This document shows positions 58,082 through 64,000 of a stretch of DNA of 64,000 bases, piece by piece. The notes beneath the pieces were generated by a model. The model was not told the DNA's origin. It searched no databases and was given only the letters and a program-made list of their open reading frames with translations. Numbering within the stretch: the stretch's first letter is position 1; each line of letters starts with the position of its first letter. Source of the stretch: Paucibacter_B soli (GTDB lineage: Bacteria; Pseudomonadota; Gammaproteobacteria; Burkholderiales; Burkholderiaceae_C). The stretch spans positions 186,001 to 250,000 of the forward strand of contig NZ_JBBHJW010000001.1 of assembly GCF_037482845.1 (NCBI RefSeq), in the 5' to 3' direction. Made by a program: the position numbers and the translations under genes.

Positions 58082-60919
58082 ATGGACCCCAGCCGCGTGC
58101 GTCTGTTCGAGCCGGACGAAGAAGTCGCCCGCCTCCAGGCCATGCTGGACCAGGCGCCCAAGGGCGCGGCCTTGCGCACCGAGTTGGCCCTGGCCTGGCA
58201 ACTGCGCGAGCGCGACACCATGCGCGCATGGCAGTTGGCCGACAACATCGGCCCTCGGCTCGCAGCCTCGGCCGAGCATGCCGGCCTGCAGCCCCGGCTG
58301 CGCCTGCTGCGGGCGGAATGCCTGCGCCTGCGGGCCGAGCTGCCGGCCGCCTTGCACGAGGCGCAAACCGCGACGCGCGAATTCGGTCAACTGAGCAATC
58401 GCTGCGGCATGGTGGACGGCTGCTGGGTGCAGGCCCTGGTGCTGGCCAACCAGGGCCAGACGCAGGCGCGCGATGCCGCGCTCGAGCAGGGCATCGTGCT
58501 GGCCCGGGCCGACGGCGACAAGGAACGACAACTCATCCTGGAAGCCACGCTGGCGCGCTACCAGTCCTTTCGCGAGCTGCGCGCCGCCGAGCAGCGCTGG
58601 GCCCAGCGCTTTGGCGCCCTGCTGCCCGCGCTGCGCGCACCGGCCGCCGCCGGCGTGCACCTGTTCTTCGGCAGCTGCGCCTACCGCGCCAGCGACTATG
58701 CCGGCGCGATCCAGCATTTCAACCGCGGTTTCGAGGCCAGCCTCAAGAGTGGCCAGCTGCACAACGCCATCACCGCGGCCGGCAATATCGGCAATGCCTT
58801 CACCAGCCTGAACGATCACGACACCGCGCTCGAATGGGTGCAGCGCGCCCTCGAGCTGGCGCGCCCCACCGGTTGGCCCGCCAGCGTCGGCGCCTGCTTG
58901 AGCCAGATGGGCGAAACGCTGCGCCGCCTGCGGCGCCTGGATCTGGCCGAGGCCATGCTGGAAGAAGCGTTGCAGACACTCAGGCCGCTGCAGGCCTCGC
59001 GCAACTACGCCGTGGCACTGAAGTACCGCGCCGATCTGGCGCTGGACCGCGGCGCCTACCGGCAGGCGCTGGACTGCTACCTGATGCTTGAGCAGCGCTC
59101 CAGCGGACCGCAGGGTAGCGACCTGCAGCTCGAAATGCAGTGCGGCAAGGCCAAGGCCCTGCTGCACCTGGGCCAGCTCGACGCCGCGGTGCAGGTCGCG
59201 CAGGCGGCCTTGCAGCAGGCGGTGGACGCCGGCCTGGACGACCAGCAGGTGGAGGCCCGCCAGGTGCTGGCGGCGATCAGCGGCCAGCAAACCCGGCAGG
59301 GCCGGCGGCCCGAGACCAGCGCGCTCGAACATCTGGAACAGGCCCTGCAGGTGGCTGGCCGCATCGCCGGCTACCAGGCATCCGCGGATCTGCTCAGCGA
59401 CCTGGGCCAGGCCTATGCGCAGGCCGGCCGCCATGCCGAAGCCTACGCGGCCTCCGAGCAATCGGTGGCCACGCGCGAGCGCCTGCATGGCCAGATGGCT
59501 CACCAGCGTCTGATGGCCCTGCAACTGCGCCACATGACCGAAAGCGCGCGCGCCGAGGCCGCCCACCACAAGCAGATGGCCGAGGCCGAGGCCAAGCGCG
59601 CAGCCCTGCTGCAGCACACCAGCGCCACGCTGGAGCGGCTCGGCGCCATCGGCCAGGAGATCACCGCCCACCTGGATGCCGAATCGGTGTTCCTGACCCT
59701 GCACCGCCATGTGCACGCCCTGCTCGACGCAGCGGGCTTCGGCATCTACCTGATGGATGCCGACGGCCAGGCCCTGAACTCCGTGTTCGACATTGAGAAC
59801 GGACAGCGCCTGCCCAGCGAGCGCATCGACCTGAACGACCCGCACTCCAACTCGGCACGTTGCGTGCGCGAGCGACGCGAGCTTTCGGTGCAGCTGGCCG
59901 CCGACGGCAGCGACCCCAGCCAGGTGCCCGGCACCATGCACACCCTCAGCGCCCTGTTCGCGCCGCTGACGGTGGGTGAGCGCGTGCTGGGCGTGATGAC
60001 GCTGCAGTCCCCGCATGCCAATGCTTACGCCGAACATGAGTGGCTGATTTTCCGCAGCTTGTGCGCCTATACCGCGATCGCGCTGGACAATGCCAGCGCC
60101 TACCGGCACCTGAAGGATGCCCAGGCCCAGCTGGTGGCGCAGGAGAAGCTGGCGGCGCTGGGCGCACTGGTGGCCGGCGTGGCGCATGAGCTCAACACGC
60201 CGATCGGCAACGGCCTGCTGATGGCGTCCACCTTGCAGCAGCGCAGCGAAGAGATCACCCAGGCCGCGCAGGACAACAGCCTGCGGCGCTCGGCCCTGAT
60301 GAGCTATCTGGCCGACGCCACCTCGGCCGCGCAGCTGATCGCACGCGGCCTTGGCACCGCCGCGGCCCTGGTCGCCAGCTTCAAGCAGGTGGCAGCCGAC
60401 CGCACCACCGAGCAGCGCCGCGTGTTCGACCTCGCCCACACCAGTCAAGATGTCGTCGCCACCATGATGGGCGCGATTCGCAAGAGCGGCCATGCGATCG
60501 CATTAGAGATCCCCGAGGGCATACGCCTGGACGCCTACCCCGGCCCCTTCGGCCAGGTGCTCACCAACCTAATCAACAACGCCCTGCTGCACGCCTTCGA
60601 GGGCCGCAGCCGCGGCCGCATGCTGCTGACGGCCGAGCCGATGAGCAAGCCCGGCTGGGTGGAGCTGCGCTTCAGCGACAACGGCCGCGGCATCAGCGCC
60701 GAGCATCTGCACCGCATCTTTGAACCCTTCTTCACCACCAAGCTGGGTCAGGGCGGCAGCGGCCTGGGGCTGTCGATCAGCTACAACATCATCAAGAACC
60801 TGTTTGGCGGCGAGATCCGGGTTGGCAGCGAGTTAGGCCAAGGCACCCTGGTCACCATCTGCGTGCCTTTGTGTGCGCCAGCGGGCGCTGGCTCCGGCAG
60901 CCCCGAGCGCTTCGCCTAG
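58082..60919 (+). CDS. Soluble TPR-GAF sensor histidine kinase
   Basis: The 945-residue kinase has no membrane segment. About 480 residues of TPR-like helical repeats come first (for example AGNIGNAFTSLNDHDTALEWVQRALELA), then a short coiled coil (HHKQMAEAEAKRAALLQ) and a GAF domain (about 535-675, VLGVMTLQSPHANAYAEHEW). The kinase core has H-box LVAGVAHELNTPIGN with His702, N-box NLINNALLHAF, G1 FSDNGRGIS, F-box FEPFFTTK and G2 GGSGLGLSI. No receiver domain or response-regulator gene is adjacent. The ATG at 58082 is preferred over an upstream TTG. The signal is probably a cytoplasmic partner or ligand. Confidence 0.93.
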   Translation: MDPSRVRLFEPDEEVARLQAMLDQAPKGAALRTELALAWQLRERDTMRAWQLADNIGPRLAASAEHAGLQPRLRLLRAECLRLRAELPAALHEAQTATREFGQLSNRCGMVDGCWVQALVLANQGQTQARDAALEQGIVLARADGDKERQLILEATLARYQSFRELRAAEQRWAQRFGALLPALRAPAAAGVHLFFGSCAYRASDYAGAIQHFNRGFEASLKSGQLHNAITAAGNIGNAFTSLNDHDTALEWVQRALELARPTGWPASVGACLSQMGETLRRLRRLDLAEAMLEEALQTLRPLQASRNYAVALKYRADLALDRGAYRQALDCYLMLEQRSSGPQGSDLQLEMQCGKAKALLHLGQLDAAVQVAQAALQQAVDAGLDDQQVEARQVLAAISGQQTRQGRRPETSALEHLEQALQVAGRIAGYQASADLLSDLGQAYAQAGRHAEAYAASEQSVATRERLHGQMAHQRLMALQLRHMTESARAEAAHHKQMAEAEAKRAALLQHTSATLERLGAIGQEITAHLDAESVFLTLHRHVHALLDAAGFGIYLMDADGQALNSVFDIENGQRLPSERIDLNDPHSNSARCVRERRELSVQLAADGSDPSQVPGTMHTLSALFAPLTVGERVLGVMTLQSPHANAYAEHEWLIFRSLCAYTAIALDNASAYRHLKDAQAQLVAQEKLAALGALVAGVAHELNTPIGNGLLMASTLQQRSEEITQAAQDNSLRRSALMSYLADATSAAQLIARGLGTAAALVASFKQVAADRTTEQRRVFDLAHTSQDVVATMMGAIRKSGHAIALEIPEGIRLDAYPGPFGQVLTNLINNALLHAFEGRSRGRMLLTAEPMSKPGWVELRFSDNGRGISAEHLHRIFEPFFTTKLGQGGSGLGLSISYNIIKNLFGGEIRVGSELGQGTLVTICVPLCAPAGAGSGSPERFA

Positions 60920-60933
60920 CTGGCCGGCATTTA

Positions 60934-60981
60934 CACAAATCAACAAGGCCTGCAATACAGATGAAGCCTGTTGTATTTGTG
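60934..60981. repeat. Imperfect inverted repeat upstream of the TonB-dependent receptor
   Basis: CACAAATCAACAAGGC (60934-60949) and GCCTGTTGTATTTGTG (60966-60981) pair over 15 bases with two single-base bulges around a 16-base centre. The centre plus the right arm can also form a second stem (CTGCA-ATACA with TGTAT...TGCAG), so two structures exclude each other. It may be an operator, a terminator-like end of the kinase transcript, or a leader switch. Confidence 0.45.
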
Positions 60982-61140
60982 CAGCAAGACGCCGTCGCAA
61001 GCTGCGCCGTTCACTAGCATTCGCAACCCATGCAGGCTGCCGATCTTGGCGCAACCCATACCCGGGTGGCGCCGCCGCAGGGCGGGCCACACAGGCCCTT
61101 GCCAGACAGCATCTGCTGAAGACCAATGGAGATTCACAAA

Positions 61141-63981
61141 ATGATGAAGAAAGTAGCGCTCCCCCGCCATCGCGCGGCGACCCTCACCGCTGCAGCACTG
61201 GCATGCGCAGCCTTCTGCGCGCAAGCTCAGGCGCAAGCCTCTGAAGTGCTGCAGCGCGTGGAAGTTACGGGCAGCCACATCAAACGCGCCACCGACGAAG
61301 GCTCTGCCCCTGTGCAGGTGTTGCGCCGCGAAGACCTGCAGCGCCTGGGCGTGACCACGGTGCGCGAAATGCTTGACAGCCTGTCCGGCAGCAACAGCAG
61401 CTCGCTCTCCGATATCGGGGGTAGCAACTCCTTTGCCTCTGGCGCCAGCTCGGCCTCGCTGCGCAATATGGGCAAGCAAAGCACCCTGGTGCTGTTGAAC
61501 TTCCGCCGCGTCGCGCCCTATCCCCTGGCCGACTTCAACGAAGTCTTCACCAATCTTGACGCCCTGCCCGCCGAGGCCGTGGAACGCATCGAGGTGCTCA
61601 AGAGCGGCGGCTCCTCCGTCTATGGCTCCGACGCCGTGGCCGGCGTGATCAACATCATCACGCGCAGCAACTACGAAGGTCTGCAGGCCTCGGCCTCGCA
61701 CCAGCAAGGTGTGAATCTGGGCAAGTTCGCCAACTCGCGCGCCAGCCTGACGGGCGGCTTTGGCGACATCAACAAGCACGGCTTCAATGTGCTGGCGAAT
61801 CTGGAGATGTACCACCGCGAGGCCATGCCCTCCTGGCGTGAGGTGCTTGCCGACTCGAACCCGATCTACTTCGAGAAGTTCGCCACCTTCGGCTCGCTGT
61901 CCACCTACTCCTATCCCGGCAACATCATCGGCGTCGGCCCGGTCAAGGGCTGCGCGGTTGTGACCAGCAATCTGTGCCGCTACGACCGCTACAGCGCCTT
62001 CGAAGTGCAGCCGGGTGCAGATCGCACCAATATGCTGGTGTCGGCCCGCTACAAAGTCGCTGGCGATACCCAGGGCTATTCGGAGCTGCTGTTCAGCCGC
62101 ACCAAGAACGATTACTCCAGCACGCACGCGCTGTACGGCATCGGCCAGGACTCGACCTGGGGCAACCCCGTCACGGGCCAGGGCATCACCTTTGTGCACC
62201 GTGGCCTGCCCGCTGAGCATCCCTTCAACCCCACCGGGGAGGAAGTGGAGTTCCGCTACCGCTTCGTGGACGATGGCGCCGGCCAGAAGCTCAAGACCGA
62301 CCAATACCGCGTCCTGACGGGCCTGCAGGGCACCTGGAAGAACATGGACTGGGACTTGGCCACCGGCGTGATGGGCGGCAAGACCAACATGGACATGCGT
62401 GGCCGACTCAGCAACAGCGCCTTCAAGGAACTGGTGGGCGACTACAACGCCGAGGTGCTGGCCGCTGACTTCTTCAACAAGGCCAATGGCTACAAGATCG
62501 GCCAGCCCAACAGCGCCGAGGTGCTGTCCAAGCTCTTCCCCACCTACGGCTGGGATGCCAAGACCACCCAGACCTTTGTCGATGGCAAGCTGACCGGCGA
62601 GATCGCCAGCTGGGACGCTGGCCCGGTCGGCCTGGCCACCGGCTTCGACCTGCGGCATGAAAAGATGACCATCACCCCGACGCAGAACCTGCAAGTGGGT
62701 GACATCGTCGGCCTGGGCACCTCCAAGTCGGACGGCAAGCGCTCGCAAGGCGCGGTGTTCGCGGAATTGAGCATGCCGCTGACCAAGGCCCTGACATTGG
62801 AAACGGCCGGCCGGGTGGACAAGTACAAGGGCTTCAACGCCCACTTCTCGCCCAAGCTGGCCTTGCGTTACGAAGCCAGCAAGGAATTGCTGCTGCGTGC
62901 CACGGCAGAGGGCGGCTTCCGCGCCCCCAACCTGACCGAGAGCGCCGAATCGCTGAAGTTCTCGTTCAACAACGGCACGGTGGACCCGAAGCGCTGCGAC
63001 CCGGCACAGGCACTGGCCGGCGACCTGCGCACGCAGGCCGATTCGCTGAACGACAACGACCCGAACAAGGCCCTGCTGCTGGCCCGCGCGGACAGCGTTG
63101 AAACCAATGAATGCGCCGCCGGTGTTGCCAATCTGACCCGCAACAACCCCAATCTGAAACCAGAGACTTCGAAGTCGTTCAGCCTGGGTGTGGTGTTTGC
63201 GCCGGCCAAGGGCTGGAACCTGTCGGCCGACTACTTCAACATCTCGCGCAAGAACGAGATCGGCCTGCGTTCGCTGGATGACCTGCTGGCCAGCGAGGCC
63301 TCGCTGCCGGCCGGCACCATCGTGCGCGACAAGGACGCCTCCAAGGACCCCAGCTTCCGCACCGCTGCCGAACGCGCGAAATACGGCATCGGCGCCGACG
63401 CTGGCCCGCTGCTGAGCAGCCAGGGCAAGTTCGAGAACCTGCTCAAAACGCGCACCTCGGGCATCGACTTCGGCCTGAATTCGCAGGTCAGCACCGAACT
63501 GGGCCGCATTGGCTGGGCCTTTGACGCCACCTACCTGCTCAACTACCAGGAGTTCCGCACCGAGATCAATGCCTGGGGCAACAACCTGGCCGGCCGCTAT
63601 GGCTACTCGCGGGTCATCGTCGGCAACACCTTCAGCCTGAAGTCCGGCGACTTCGGTCACGCCCTGCGCCTTACCTACAACAGCCCGCAGGACTACCGGC
63701 GCGACGTGAACGACAGCGGCTGGACCGCCGCAGATTGCGCCAAGAAGAGGCCAGCGATCACGGAGTGCCGCCTGGCTGCCTACCAGCGCCTGGACTACAA
63801 CATCAGCTACACCGGTTTCAAGAACCTGACCTTGTCGCTGAATATCCGCAACTTGCTGGATGAGCGCCCGGCTATCGACTACCGTGACTTCAACGTCAGC
63901 GGCGGCAACATCATTCCGCAGAACCGCGAAGACGTGCAGGGCCGCATGTACCGCGTCGCCGCGGAGTACAAGTTCTGGTAA
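61141..63981 (+). CDS. TonB-dependent outer-membrane receptor
   Basis: The 946-residue receptor takes up a scarce ligand across the outer membrane using TonB energy. It has a signal peptide ending AQAQA, a TonB-box-like start (SEVLQRVEVTGSHI), a plug domain (VLRREDLQRLGVTTVREML, LRNMGKQSTLVLLNFRRVA, IEVLKSGGSSVYGSDAVAGVINIITR) and a barrel. The barrel has GGFRAPNLTES and NLKPETSKSFSLGV strands and the C-terminal aromatic end VAAEYKFW. I chose ATG 61141 because GGAG lies about nine bases upstream; ATG 61126 overlaps that site. Cysteines in extracellular loops suggest disulfides. The ligand is unknown. The stop codon shares a base with a following ATG (TAATG). Confidence 0.94.
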   Translation: MMKKVALPRHRAATLTAAALACAAFCAQAQAQASEVLQRVEVTGSHIKRATDEGSAPVQVLRREDLQRLGVTTVREMLDSLSGSNSSSLSDIGGSNSFASGASSASLRNMGKQSTLVLLNFRRVAPYPLADFNEVFTNLDALPAEAVERIEVLKSGGSSVYGSDAVAGVINIITRSNYEGLQASASHQQGVNLGKFANSRASLTGGFGDINKHGFNVLANLEMYHREAMPSWREVLADSNPIYFEKFATFGSLSTYSYPGNIIGVGPVKGCAVVTSNLCRYDRYSAFEVQPGADRTNMLVSARYKVAGDTQGYSELLFSRTKNDYSSTHALYGIGQDSTWGNPVTGQGITFVHRGLPAEHPFNPTGEEVEFRYRFVDDGAGQKLKTDQYRVLTGLQGTWKNMDWDLATGVMGGKTNMDMRGRLSNSAFKELVGDYNAEVLAADFFNKANGYKIGQPNSAEVLSKLFPTYGWDAKTTQTFVDGKLTGEIASWDAGPVGLATGFDLRHEKMTITPTQNLQVGDIVGLGTSKSDGKRSQGAVFAELSMPLTKALTLETAGRVDKYKGFNAHFSPKLALRYEASKELLLRATAEGGFRAPNLTESAESLKFSFNNGTVDPKRCDPAQALAGDLRTQADSLNDNDPNKALLLARADSVETNECAAGVANLTRNNPNLKPETSKSFSLGVVFAPAKGWNLSADYFNISRKNEIGLRSLDDLLASEASLPAGTIVRDKDASKDPSFRTAAERAKYGIGADAGPLLSSQGKFENLLKTRTSGIDFGLNSQVSTELGRIGWAFDATYLLNYQEFRTEINAWGNNLAGRYGYSRVIVGNTFSLKSGDFGHALRLTYNSPQDYRRDVNDSGWTAADCAKKRPAITECRLAAYQRLDYNISYTGFKNLTLSLNIRNLLDERPAIDYRDFNVSGGNIIPQNREDVQGRMYRVAAEYKFW

Positions 63982-64000
63982 TGAATCCCTTCGGCACATG

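Noticed and set aside
60940..63999. Open frame of over 1000 codons on the minus strand opposite the TonB-dependent receptor
   Set aside because: No domain or signal is visible, and composition is that of an antisense shadow. The plus-strand receptor is unambiguous.

Overview
The window reads as chromosomal DNA of a GC-rich betaproteobacterium of the order Burkholderiales, most likely in the Roseateles/Mitsuaria/Rubrivivax/Leptothrix neighbourhood. The evidence is the gene orders (pilMNOPQ divergent from mrcA, an M23 peptidase followed by anmK, pilT-pilU divergent from yggS), Omp32-type porins, Coq7 ubiquinone hydroxylase and strong G/C third-position bias. I see no rRNA, tRNA, CRISPR array, transposase, integrase or phage gene. 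It looks like core genome with little sign of transfer.

Layout. 1-4014 (-): type IV pilus alignment genes pilM-N-O-P-Q, with pilQ cut by the left edge. They are divergent from mrcA (PBP1a), which is followed by cyaY and an LptM-like lipoprotein. 7231-11164 (-): a peptide-type ABC importer with two permeases and two ATPases but no binding protein. 11334-13612 (-): two related trimeric porins. 13891-18014: coq7, an OsmC-family gene, a probable small RNA just before ilvA, ilvA and a divergent cobT-like gene. 18000-29130: a type II secretion cluster, with gspC (-) divergent from gspG-H-I-J-K-L-M-N-D-E-F (+), mostly joined by 1-4 base stop/start overlaps. 29234-44904: housekeeping and stress genes, namely an AAA ATPase, a 5'-nucleotidase, tyrS, an M23 peptidase, anmK, erpA, rpsI/rplM, a GNAT, a DUF2726 protein, srkA, htpG, aroG behind an attenuator, and tldD. 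44921-49869: a LysR regulator divergent from an epimerase-fold gene, then rsmI, yraN, diaA and dolP, which resembles the E. coli yraL-yraP locus. 49966-53829: a 3-hydroxyisobutyrate dehydrogenase-family gene, the pilus motors pilU and pilT, and yggS. 54153-63981: a sensory and uptake block with a four-helix-bundle chemoreceptor, a stand-alone periplasmic TonB-domain protein, an Aer-like PAS chemoreceptor, a soluble TPR-GAF histidine kinase and a TonB-dependent receptor.

How parts work together. PilMNOPQ build the envelope-spanning machine whose retraction is powered by PilT and PilU, so both halves of twitching motility are present. The Gsp genes give a nearly complete type II secretion system, lacking only the prepilin peptidase, which could be shared with the pilus. 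RpsI/RplM, TyrS, AroG and IlvA serve protein and amino-acid synthesis. ErpA and CyaY serve iron-sulfur assembly.

The most striking non-coding signal is upstream of aroG: a 25-codon leader peptide with the run YFFGFFWF, then a perfect 13-bp hairpin with eight U residues, plus a candidate antiterminator. This is a textbook attenuator for DAHP synthase. The second is a promoter/terminator-bounded transcript before ilvA with C-rich, anti-Shine-Dalgarno-like sequence.
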